Positions 35,590 through 43,554 of a stretch of DNA of 64,000 nucleotides are shown one piece after another (the stretch's first letter is position 1; the number at the start of each line of letters is the position of its first letter). The translations under genes were made by a program, and so were the position numbers. Source of the DNA: Bacteroidia bacterium (GTDB lineage: Bacteria > Bacteroidota > Bacteroidia > UBA4408); NCBI GenBank assembly GCA_020845635.1, contig JADLFI010000030.1, positions 118,678 through 182,677 on the forward strand, written 5' to 3'. The notes below the pieces were generated by a model, which searched no databases, had not been told where the DNA came from, and was given only the letters and a program-made list of their open reading frames with translations.

Positions 35590-37143
35590 ATGGAAATAGC
35601 AGAAAAAAAATCTACCGAAATTGCAAAATTCCTCAACGAGCTAGGAATAAAAGAAGAAAATTTTGGTGCTTCAACCGGATTAAATAACCTGAAAACAACT
35701 GGTGCAATCATTAATTCCTACTCTCCGGTTGACGGAAGTTTGATAGGAAGAGTTCATTGTGCTACCGAAGCCGAGTATGAAAAAGTAATGGAAACTGCCA
35801 CTGCTGCTTTTAAAGTTTGGCGTAATATTCCTGCTCCTAAACGTGGCGAAATAGTTCGACAAATGGGCGAACAGTTTAGAAAGTATAAAGAGCCGCTTGG
35901 TCAGTTGGTTAGTTACGAAATGGGAAAGAGTTTGCAGGAAGGCTTAGGCGAGGTTCAGGAAATTATTGATATTTGCGATTTTGCCGTAGGTTTATCGCGT
36001 CAGTTATATGGTTTAACTATGCACAGCGAAAGACCTCAGCATCGTATGTACGAGCAGTGGCATCCATTGGGTGTAGTTGGGGTTATTTCAGCCTTTAATT
36101 TCCCGGTAGCCGTTTGGAGCTGGAACACAATGATAGCGTGGGTTTGTGGCGATGTGTGTATTTGGAAACCGAGTTCAAAAACTCCTTTATGCAGTATTGC
36201 CTGCCAAAATATTATCAGCGAAGTATTAAGAAAAAACAATGTTCCTGAAGGCGTAAGTAATATTGTTATTGGAAATGCAATGGGCGATTTGATTAATAAT
36301 GACCATCGTATTCCATTAGTATCTTTTACCGGCTCCACTAAAATAGGTCGCAGAGTTTCTGCAAAAGTTGCTGAAAGATTTGGAAAAAGTATTTTAGAAC
36401 TCGGTGGCAATAATGCCATTATTGTGTCAGAGCATGCCGATTTGAACATGGTATTGGTAGGAGCTGTATTTGGCGCAGTAGGAACAGCGGGGCAACGTTG
36501 TACCTCAACCAGAAGATTGATTGTTCATGAAAGTATTTATGATAAAACCATAGATGTACTTAAAAAAGCTTATGGTCAACTAAAAATTGGAAACCCTTTA
36601 GATAAAAACAATCATGTGGGTCCGTTGATTGACAAGGGAGCTGTAAATGAATACCTTAATGCCATAGAGGAGGCAATAAAAGAAGGAGGAAAAATAATTG
36701 TTGAAGGAGGCGTGGTTAATATCCAAGGATATGAAGGCGGCTGTTACGTTAAACCTTGCATTATTGAAGCAAAGAATAGTTTTAAGATTGTTCAGCAAGA
36801 AACCTTTGCTCCTATTTTGTATATTATGAAGTATTCAAAAATTGAAGAAGCTATAGCCATGCAAAACGGAGTACCTCAAGGACTATCATCATCAATATTT
36901 ACTTCTAATATGCGTGAAGTAGAGTTATTCCTTTCAGCAAACGGCTCTGATTGCGGTATTGCAAACGTAAATATTGGAACTTCGGGTGCTGAAATAGGCG
37001 GTGCTTTTGGGGGTGAGAAAGAAACAGGAGGCGGTCGCGAAAGTGGCTCCGATGCCTGGAAAGCATATATGCGCAGACAAACCAACACCATTAATTATGG
37101 TAGTGAGTTGCCTTTTGCTCAAGGAATTAAATTTGATTTTTAG
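35590..37143 (+). CDS. ALDH7-type aldehyde dehydrogenase (aminoadipate-semialdehyde dehydrogenase-like)
   Basis: A 517-residue NAD(P)-dependent enzyme oxidising an aldehyde to an acid. The cofactor and active-site landmarks are complete: 'SAFNFPVAVW', 'WKPSSKTPL', 'SFTGSTKIGRRV', the general base in 'LELGGNNA' (E270) and the catalytic thiol in 'GTAGQRCTSTRR' (C304). The sequence style, including 'QRCTSTRRLIVHE' and 'GGGRESGSDAWKAYMRR', matches the antiquitin/ALDH7 branch, which acts on alpha-aminoadipate semialdehyde in lysine breakdown. The substrate is inferred from that similarity only, since no other lysine-catabolism gene is in the window. It is monocistronic with its own promoter box and hairpin terminator. 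Confidence 0.93.
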   Translation: MEIAEKKSTEIAKFLNELGIKEENFGASTGLNNLKTTGAIINSYSPVDGSLIGRVHCATEAEYEKVMETATAAFKVWRNIPAPKRGEIVRQMGEQFRKYKEPLGQLVSYEMGKSLQEGLGEVQEIIDICDFAVGLSRQLYGLTMHSERPQHRMYEQWHPLGVVGVISAFNFPVAVWSWNTMIAWVCGDVCIWKPSSKTPLCSIACQNIISEVLRKNNVPEGVSNIVIGNAMGDLINNDHRIPLVSFTGSTKIGRRVSAKVAERFGKSILELGGNNAIIVSEHADLNMVLVGAVFGAVGTAGQRCTSTRRLIVHESIYDKTIDVLKKAYGQLKIGNPLDKNNHVGPLIDKGAVNEYLNAIEEAIKEGGKIIVEGGVVNIQGYEGGCYVKPCIIEAKNSFKIVQQETFAPILYIMKYSKIEEAIAMQNGVPQGLSSSIFTSNMREVELFLSANGSDCGIANVNIGTSGAEIGGAFGGEKETGGGRESGSDAWKAYMRRQTNTINYGSELPFAQGIKFDF

Positions 37144-37147
37144 ATTT

Positions 37148-37178
37148 ATAGCTACCTGATTAACTATTGGGTAGCTAT
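37148..37178 (+). terminator. Probable terminator of the aldehyde dehydrogenase gene
   Basis: A 9-base stem (ATAGCTACC 37148-37156 with GGTAGCTAT 37170-37178) and a 13-base loop, followed by a modest T-rich TTTATATTAC. It begins 5 bases after the dehydrogenase stop. It overlaps the upstream start alternative of the next gene. Confidence 0.7.
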
Positions 37179-37193
37179 TTTATATTACTATCA

Positions 37194-37748
37194 TTGAAAG
37201 CACTGTACCTTGTTGTTTGTGGGTTTATTTTGCTATTTATTGGGGCAGGTTGTAAGCAAAAACCAACCGTAACTCCTATTGAAAGCAATAACTTGATAAA
37301 TCCTGCAGTTGTAATTTCCAATCATCTAAAAGAATTTCAGTCATACCACTTATATAAGCATAGTAATGTTAACGGAAGGGTTGATTCCGTTATGATAAAA
37401 CACCCTGATTGGGAAAAAGAAATAGATATTATTGATAATCTGAATATTGATAAACCTGTTTATAAAGGTATAATTCAAATAGACTCTTCTTATGTTGCCG
37501 ACACCTTAATTTATAAAATAACTTGCCTTGAAGAAAAACTAAAATTAAAGGAAGTGAAATTGTCATATTTTCACAAGCAACTATTGCATATCAACGCTAT
37601 TATAGCCGAAAATAACTTTATTTATAGTGATAGTAAACAGGTATATTTTAACCCCAAAAAAGGGTATAAAATAAGCGGCAACCTACATACTGTTTTGTTT
37701 TTTAAATATGAATTAAGCTATGATATTGTCGGGGAAAAGACAATATAG
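37194..37748 (+). CDS. Hypothetical lipoprotein
   Basis: A 184-residue predicted lipoprotein of no recognised family. Starting at TTG 37194 gives 'MKALYLVVCGFILLFIGAGC', an ideal lipoprotein signal with lipobox 'IGAGC'. The longer frame from TTG 37167 starts inside the dehydrogenase terminator and adds residues before the signal, so I reject it. The mature part is Lys/Ile/Asn-rich with a predicted mixed alpha/beta character. No neighbouring gene gives a clue to its role. Confidence 0.65.
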   Translation: MKALYLVVCGFILLFIGAGCKQKPTVTPIESNNLINPAVVISNHLKEFQSYHLYKHSNVNGRVDSVMIKHPDWEKEIDIIDNLNIDKPVYKGIIQIDSSYVADTLIYKITCLEEKLKLKEVKLSYFHKQLLHINAIIAENNFIYSDSKQVYFNPKKGYKISGNLHTVLFFKYELSYDIVGEKTI

Positions 37749-37788
37749 TAGTTTGTAGGTCGCAAGCCGGACTCAGGTATGGTGTGGG

Positions 37789-37844
37789 TTAAGGGAACTG
37801 TTTAATATACTTACGCTTCTCTGTTTTCTATATTGTTCCCTTAA
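37789..37844. other. Structured intergenic element of unknown function
   Basis: Between two convergent genes. The arms TTAAGGGAAC (37789-37798) and GTTCCCTTAA (37835-37844) pair perfectly. Inside, AATATA (37804-37809) can pair with TATATT (37829-37834) across a 5-base bulge, giving a long hairpin with a 19-base loop. The right arm also begins the palindrome TTAAGATATCTTAA (37841-37854). Neither strand has a strong T-run after the stem. It may be a small RNA, a weak terminator or chance. Confidence 0.4.
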
Positions 37845-37963
37845 GATATCTTAATTCAACCTTGACGGTTTTCTTATAATATCACCCAATACTGAATTGT
37901 TGAGAAATTTAGCTCATAATAATGTTTACATCGCACAAAAATATCGAGTAGGAAAACTATTCC

Positions 37964-38695
37964 CTACTGTTCTTTCCACTCCACCAAATCGCGTATTACT
38001 ACCGAGGCACATACATAACCAAATACGGCCGGCAAATACGAAATAGTACCAAATGCCGATTTTTTAAAATTCGAGCCATCTGTTAGCATTAATGATGTTT
38101 TTAAAGCAGGCTCAGGGCTATAAACAGCTTTTATTCCTTTATACACACCCTGATAACGCAATCTTTTGCGAACAGCATAAGCCAAATTACAAATTTTTGT
38201 TTTACTTATATCGGTTACCCGTACTCTTGTGGGATCCATTTTCCCTCCTGCTCCCATGCTGCTTATTATTTTAAAGTTTTTATAATATGCTAAAGAAAGC
38301 AGGGTAATTTTAGGAGTTAAACTATCAATTGCATCAATAATATAGCTATATTTATACTGTAATATTTCTTCTATTTTTTCTGGCGTTAAAAAACTTTTAA
38401 TACTGGTTAGTTCAAGCTTCGGGTTTATGTCCATTAACCGTTGGTGCATAATATCGGCTTTGTATAAGCCTTCTGTAGAACTTAAAGCCGGTAGTTGTCG
38501 GTTTCTGTTGGTTTTATCAACAGTATCGCCATCAACTATAGTTAATTTTCCTACTCCGCTACGTGCTATACCTTCTGCGGCATAAGAACCAACACCTCCT
38601 AAACCTATAATTAAAACATGGGCGTTTTGTAGTTTTTCAATTCCTGCTTTTCCTACCAAAAGGGTGGTGCGTTCCAACCAACTTAAATCACTCAT
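37964..38695 (-). CDS. tcdA: tRNA threonylcarbamoyladenosine dehydratase
   Basis: A 243-residue ThiF/E1-like ATP-dependent enzyme that cyclises t6A to ct6A in tRNAs. Seen: 'WLERTTLLVGKAGIEKLQ' at the N-terminus (TcdA-specific), the nucleotide-binding 'VLIIGLGGVGSYAAEGIARSG', 'IVDGDTVDKTNRNRQLPAL' with the E1-type Arg/Gln motif, and 'SSMGAGGKMDPTRVRVTDI'. Length agrees with short TcdA proteins. Its start overlaps the end of the TatD gene by 8 bases, so the two are co-translated. Confidence 0.93.
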   Translation of the reverse strand: MSDLSWLERTTLLVGKAGIEKLQNAHVLIIGLGGVGSYAAEGIARSGVGKLTIVDGDTVDKTNRNRQLPALSSTEGLYKADIMHQRLMDINPKLELTSIKSFLTPEKIEEILQYKYSYIIDAIDSLTPKITLLSLAYYKNFKIISSMGAGGKMDPTRVRVTDISKTKICNLAYAVRKRLRYQGVYKGIKAVYSPEPALKTSLMLTDGSNFKKSAFGTISYLPAVFGYVCASVVIRDLVEWKEQ

Positions 38696-39356
38696 CTATG
38701 AATATATGCTTATAGTTATTATATATAATTTCTTTCATTTCATTCAACGAGCAATTATGTAATACTGCTGCTGCATTATAAACTTGCTCTATTGTAATGT
38801 TTGCGTCATCTGTTTCTAAAAATATTTTATGTGTGGGAATATGCTTAAACACGTCTATTATTTTTTTGTGTTTTATATTACATATTGCCTCTCCAAACGA
38901 TAAAAACAAACCACTGTTTATTAGCTGATGTGCCACTTGTATGTTTTTATTATAGCCATGAACTATAAATGCTACTTTGTGGGTATATTTTTTTGCCATT
39001 GAAATTAAAACATCATAAGCCCTTACACAGTGCACAATAACAGGCTTTCTTAATTGTATGGCATAGTTTATTTGCTGTAAAAAAATTGTTTTTTGAGTCT
39101 CTAAACCTATATCTATTTGTTTGTCAATCCCACACTCGCCAATAGCCATGCACCCGGGGAGTATTGCTTTCTCATATACCTGCTTTAGTTGTAACTCATA
39201 ATTATCTATATCAATATACCATGGGTGTAAACCGGCCGAAAATGCGGGAATTTCTGAGGTAGAAATATTGTGGTCAATTTTCGACAAGTCAACTATTTCA
39301 ATATTTTCTCCTTTATGCCGATTGTTATGGGTATGAATATTTACGAAAGGAATCAC
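38688..39356 (-). CDS. TatD family metal-dependent hydrolase
   Basis: A 222-residue TIM-barrel hydrolase, rather short for TatD (about 250-265). Metal-site motifs: 'NIHTHNN' (HxH), 'AIGECGID', 'VIVHCVRAYD', 'VHGYNKN' and 'LETDDANITIEQVY' in place of the usual ETDxP. Family members are metal-dependent DNases or proofreading hydrolases. The start is GTG at 39356; no ATG is suitable. It overlaps tcdA by 8 bases and lies 17 bases behind the SprE/PorW gene, so the three may be one operon. Confidence 0.88.
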   Translation of the reverse strand: MIPFVNIHTHNNRHKGENIEIVDLSKIDHNISTSEIPAFSAGLHPWYIDIDNYELQLKQVYEKAILPGCMAIGECGIDKQIDIGLETQKTIFLQQINYAIQLRKPVIVHCVRAYDVLISMAKKYTHKVAFIVHGYNKNIQVAHQLINSGLFLSFGEAICNIKHKKIIDVFKHIPTHKIFLETDDANITIEQVYNAAAVLHNCSLNEMKEIIYNNYKHIFIDE

Positions 39357-39373
39357 AAAATCAAAAGGAATAA

Positions 39374-41989
39374 TTACTCGAAGCTATAATTTTGAGCAAA
39401 AAACTCTACATATTTAGTGGTATCTTGTTCTTTAAACAAGATTGAATAATTTTCATCGCTAATAATAAAATAGGTAAAAGTATCAGGGATTAAATTATTA
39501 AATACTTCGTTATCGGACTGTATGGTTGTAAAGTAATTTATGGCTTCTTTACTGTTATTAAAAGAACGTATGGTTATCATTCCTTTGTTTTTACCAAAAG
39601 GCATATAGCTGTTGGTATAATTTTTCGATTCATAATATCTGGTATTAAAATCTGCTAAAGCTGTTTTTTGTTGTTCGGTATTCATTCCTTTGGTATCAAA
39701 AATTAATACAAAATAATGAGCCTTATCCAGCCCTTTTTTGTAAATAGATTTAGTGGTGTCGCTTTTATCTATTTCAGGACTTTTATCGCCTAATTTAATT
39801 TTATTAATTACAGCAAGTAGCTCGTTTGCTCTAATACTTACAGAATCTTTGGGATAATCAGCTATAACCTGCTTTAGGGCTATTTCAAAATCATCAACCG
39901 GTTTTAAATGCCCAACACATAATGATTTTAACAAGGCAAACTTTGGCTTAAATTTGCTTTTTGCAATTAGCGTATCGGCCGATATACAGCGACTTAAAGC
40001 TTCGGTATAGTTTCCGTTACTATAGGCCTCATAAGTAGTTTCATAATACGCCTCTATTTTATCTAATTTATTTTTTACACCTGCCGATTGTTGTTGGTTT
40101 TGAATGAGTGTAGCAAAATCAGAATTGGGATACTTAGAAAAGATTAAGTTTTTATACTTTTCGCTATTGGTTTGGTCTTTAAGTGTAACGTATATTCTGT
40201 ACAATTGGTAATAGCAGGTTGCCTCATATTTATTCCCCGGGTATTTCTGATTCAATGTTTCAAAGGCCCAAATTGCTTTATTAAAATCCATTAATTGTTC
40301 TTTAAAAACCAAGCCCAAATCATAATAAGCCTCAATAATTTTTAATTTAGAAGCCTCTACTTTTTCGGGAGTTGAAGGAATATTTTTTGTGTACCAGTAT
40401 TTACTTTTTGTTGGTCCTGATGTATCGGCATCTGCAACAATATTCCCTCCTAATGAGTCATTTTCGCCACTGAAATTAGTCATTACCTGCTTGTTGCTTC
40501 TACGCCAATTATCTTCTAATTTACGTATTCCCCATTTTTTTTGAAAATCGCTAAACCCAAATAATAGCTGTTGCTGATTGTAAAAATACCATGACGAACC
40601 ACTACCGCTTACACTCTTCAAAACATTCGCATTAATATCGCCCGAATTAGCGGCATTAAAAGCCATATTTTCTGCGGCTTCTTTCATTTTCTCTTCCTCT
40701 TCAACAGCCTTCTTTATTAGATTGTTTACCATTTTATCTAATTCTTCGGGGCTTAATTTAGCTATCCGCTGCAAACTGTCTTCGTTTTGAATTGTATTAT
40801 AGTTGTTAATCAATCGGTTTAAGCTATTTTTTTTATTCAATACTATTTCATAATCAGGGTAGTCTTTGGTTAAAAAAGTAGATGCGCTGTCATAATAAAT
40901 ACCGGCCTCGGGGTATTTTGGAACAGCAAAATATAAATCGGCTAAAGTAACGCTACTTATCCCTTTTTGTTGAGTATTGTTGGTACTACTTTTAATTGAT
41001 TTTTTTAATAACTCTTCGGCCTTGAGTTGATCGCCTTGTTTTAATGATATCTCGGCTAACCCAAAATAAATCTGGTCAAAATAATCAGTGTTTTTTGAAT
41101 CTTTCAACATTTTATTAAGTTGAGCCAATATTTGCCGACTATCACCCGATGAAGCATCATACATCTTGGCCTGAAATATTTTTGCATAAAAAGTTAACTC
41201 ATATTTTGGATTCATCTTTATCACTTTTCCATACAAATTGCGCGACAGGTCATATTTTTTAAGCCTCTGATACATTTGTGCCAGAATAAAAGTATATCGT
41301 GCTTTTGTTTTTTTTCGTTTGGTAAAACCTATAGCTCTGTTCAGGTACTTGGCGGCTTGTTCATAATTTTCTTGTTTACTGTAAAAGTCGGCTGTTACGG
41401 CAAGTAACTCACCTCTTAACTTGTATGGAAATCCCGGGTCGCTGTTAATCATATCAATATAACCCTGCGACTTGGTAAATGCACCTATTTCGTTATACGT
41501 TTTTATTAACCACAAAAGTGCTTCGTACTTGCTATCCTGCTTTTTATACTGAGCTATAATGTATTCAAAAACCTCAACTCCGGCAAAATATTCGTGTTTA
41601 TAAAAGTGGCTCTGACCTATCAATAAATATGCATCATCAATCCAACTGCAATACTCCTGATTTTTTATAAGCATACTATGGCGTTGAATAACAAATGATG
41701 CTTTTTTAAATACTTTTTCCATAGCCGGAGTAGCTGTTTTAGCGGCTTTTTGGTCGCCAAAGGTGTATATAGGCAAAACTTTAGAATAATCATCAACATA
41801 ATTATCCTCCATAGTGTTTACCGCTTCTTTTAAAGCTTCATTGCCATTATAATATCCATTAAATTTAGCATTAAGGTTATGATAGTTTCTATTTACCCAA
41901 GTATTTTTTTTTGTAGAACACCCTGCAAGGAATATTCCTACAAAAACACTCAGGCACAAAGCCAACAGAATATTATATCTTTTCTGCAT
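39374..41989 (-). CDS. sprE: T9SS-associated TPR lipoprotein SprE/PorW
   Basis: An 871-residue lipoprotein with lipobox 'IFLAGC' (Cys24) and the family-typical N-terminus 'STKKNTWVNRNYHNLNAKFN'. Multiple TPR units cover about 60-380, with 'YFAGVEVFEYIIAQYKKQ' and 'QENYEQAAKYLNRAIGFT' as examples, and again about 560-740, followed by a C-terminal domain. Length and opening match Flavobacterium SprE/Porphyromonas PorW, which links the inner-membrane motor ring and the outer-membrane translocon of the type IX secretion system. This fits with the eight or so T9SS cargo genes in the window. It sits ahead of the TatD and tcdA genes. The central region near 420-440 is Glu/Lys-rich. Confidence 0.9.
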   Translation of the reverse strand: MQKRYNILLALCLSVFVGIFLAGCSTKKNTWVNRNYHNLNAKFNGYYNGNEALKEAVNTMEDNYVDDYSKVLPIYTFGDQKAAKTATPAMEKVFKKASFVIQRHSMLIKNQEYCSWIDDAYLLIGQSHFYKHEYFAGVEVFEYIIAQYKKQDSKYEALLWLIKTYNEIGAFTKSQGYIDMINSDPGFPYKLRGELLAVTADFYSKQENYEQAAKYLNRAIGFTKRKKTKARYTFILAQMYQRLKKYDLSRNLYGKVIKMNPKYELTFYAKIFQAKMYDASSGDSRQILAQLNKMLKDSKNTDYFDQIYFGLAEISLKQGDQLKAEELLKKSIKSSTNNTQQKGISSVTLADLYFAVPKYPEAGIYYDSASTFLTKDYPDYEIVLNKKNSLNRLINNYNTIQNEDSLQRIAKLSPEELDKMVNNLIKKAVEEEEKMKEAAENMAFNAANSGDINANVLKSVSGSGSSWYFYNQQQLLFGFSDFQKKWGIRKLEDNWRRSNKQVMTNFSGENDSLGGNIVADADTSGPTKSKYWYTKNIPSTPEKVEASKLKIIEAYYDLGLVFKEQLMDFNKAIWAFETLNQKYPGNKYEATCYYQLYRIYVTLKDQTNSEKYKNLIFSKYPNSDFATLIQNQQQSAGVKNKLDKIEAYYETTYEAYSNGNYTEALSRCISADTLIAKSKFKPKFALLKSLCVGHLKPVDDFEIALKQVIADYPKDSVSIRANELLAVINKIKLGDKSPEIDKSDTTKSIYKKGLDKAHYFVLIFDTKGMNTEQQKTALADFNTRYYESKNYTNSYMPFGKNKGMITIRSFNNSKEAINYFTTIQSDNEVFNNLIPDTFTYFIISDENYSILFKEQDTTKYVEFFAQNYSFE

Positions 41990-42039
41990 GAAAAAAATTC
42001 TTAACCCAATATAACGAATAATCTAATTTTTTATTGTGT

Positions 42040-43440
42040 TTAAATATGAATAGCTCTGCGAGATGTTGTATCCAAGCATGCCTCTTTGAAACTTTCTGTA
42101 AAAGTTGGATGAGCATGGCAAATACGTGCTATATCTTCGGTCGATGCACGATACTCCATGGCTACTACCGCCTCGGCAATCATATCGGCTGCTCGTGGCC
42201 CTATCATGTGAACTCCTAATATTTCATCTGTTTGGGAATCGGCTAAAACCTTGATAAAGCCATCAGTATCCATGCTGGCTCTGGCACGTCCACTGGCTTT
42301 AAACGGAAAACTTCCGCTTTTGTAATTTATCCCCTTATTTTTTAATTGTTCTTCGGTAAAACCTATAGAAGCCACTTCCGGCCATGTATAAACCACTCCC
42401 GGTATAAGATGATAATTGATGTGCGGTTTTTCTCCTGCAATGGTTTCGGCAACAAAAACCCCTTCCTCTTCAGCCTTATGGGCAAGCATTGCACCTCTTA
42501 CAACATCGCCAATAGCATAAATACTTTCAACATTTGTTTGTAATTTATCATTTACCTCTATTTTACCTTGACTATCAACTTTAACGCCTGCATTCTCTAA
42601 TCCTAAATTTTCAGTATATGGTTTTCGTCCCAAAGCAACTAAACAATAGTCTCCTTTAAACTCTACTTTTTTTCCTTCTTTATTTTCGGCCTGAACCAAC
42701 ACTTCTTTGCTGCTTGTTTTGGCTCCGGTAACTTTATGACTCAAGAAAAACTCCATTCCTTGCTTGCTCAGTACTTTCTGCAATTCCTTACCTAAGGACT
42801 TATCCATAGTAGGGATTATGCTGTCGGCAAACTCTAACACCGATACTTTGCTTCCTAAACGAGCATAAACAGAGCCTAATTCAAGTCCTATAACTCCACC
42901 TCCTACAACTATTAAATGTTTAGGTATTTCTTTTAGTTCAAGAGCTTCGGTTGAAGTAATTATTCTTTTCTTATCAATAAGCACTGAAGGTAATGAAAAG
43001 GGTTTTGAGCCTGTTGCAATAATGGTGTTTTTTGTCTCAATTGTTGTTTCGCTTTTATCACCTTTAACTTTAATAGTGTTCTTTGAAATAAAACTACCAT
43101 GCCCTTGAAATACACTAACCTTATTTTTCTTCATTAAAAAAGTAATCCCGTCACAGGTTTGTTTTACAACATCAGCCTTTCTTTTTATCATTTGCTGAAG
43201 ATTAGCCTTCAAATTTTTTATTTCTATACCGTGTGCTGCAAAATTATGGCTTGCATTAAAAAAATGCTCTGAGCTGTCGAGCAAGGCTTTTGATGGTATG
43301 CAACCTACATTTAAACAAGTTCCACCAAGAGTTGAGTAGCGTTCGATTAATGCTGTTTTAAAACCAAGTTGGGCACAACGTATAGCGGCAACATACCCAC
43401 CCGGCCCTGAACCTATAATTGTTATATCAAATTTTTCCAT
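42040..43440 (-). CDS. lpdA: Dihydrolipoyl dehydrogenase (E3)
   Basis: The E3 flavoprotein of 2-oxoacid dehydrogenase complexes and the glycine cleavage system; it reoxidises dihydrolipoamide with NAD+. The 466 residues are standard. Seen: the FAD motif 'ITIIGSGPGGYVAAIRCAQLG', the redox disulfide 'GGTCLNVGCIPSKALL', the NAD motif 'IVVGGGVIGLELGSV', 'YAIGDVVRGAMLAHKAEEEG', and the C-terminal His-Glu pair in 'ICHAHPTFTESFKEA'. No E1 or E2 gene is adjacent, so it probably serves several complexes. Confidence 0.97.
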   Translation of the reverse strand: MEKFDITIIGSGPGGYVAAIRCAQLGFKTALIERYSTLGGTCLNVGCIPSKALLDSSEHFFNASHNFAAHGIEIKNLKANLQQMIKRKADVVKQTCDGITFLMKKNKVSVFQGHGSFISKNTIKVKGDKSETTIETKNTIIATGSKPFSLPSVLIDKKRIITSTEALELKEIPKHLIVVGGGVIGLELGSVYARLGSKVSVLEFADSIIPTMDKSLGKELQKVLSKQGMEFFLSHKVTGAKTSSKEVLVQAENKEGKKVEFKGDYCLVALGRKPYTENLGLENAGVKVDSQGKIEVNDKLQTNVESIYAIGDVVRGAMLAHKAEEEGVFVAETIAGEKPHINYHLIPGVVYTWPEVASIGFTEEQLKNKGINYKSGSFPFKASGRARASMDTDGFIKVLADSQTDEILGVHMIGPRAADMIAEAVVAMEYRASTEDIARICHAHPTFTESFKEACLDTTSRRAIHI

Positions 43441-43554
43441 AATAAATTATCTAGTTTGTTGTAAAAATACTGTTTGGGATATAACAATAGTTATTTATGT
43501 TCTCAAATAACAAGAAATACCCCTAAAATTGGTGTAAAGATATTGCAAATTATC

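Noticed and set aside
36036-36449. 137-codon reverse-strand open frame
   Set aside because: It is fully antisense to the conserved catalytic part of the aldehyde dehydrogenase gene and has no protein-like features.
37167-37193. Upstream TTG start of the lipoprotein at 37194
   Set aside because: It lies in the terminator of the aldehyde dehydrogenase gene and would place residues ahead of an otherwise perfect lipoprotein signal.
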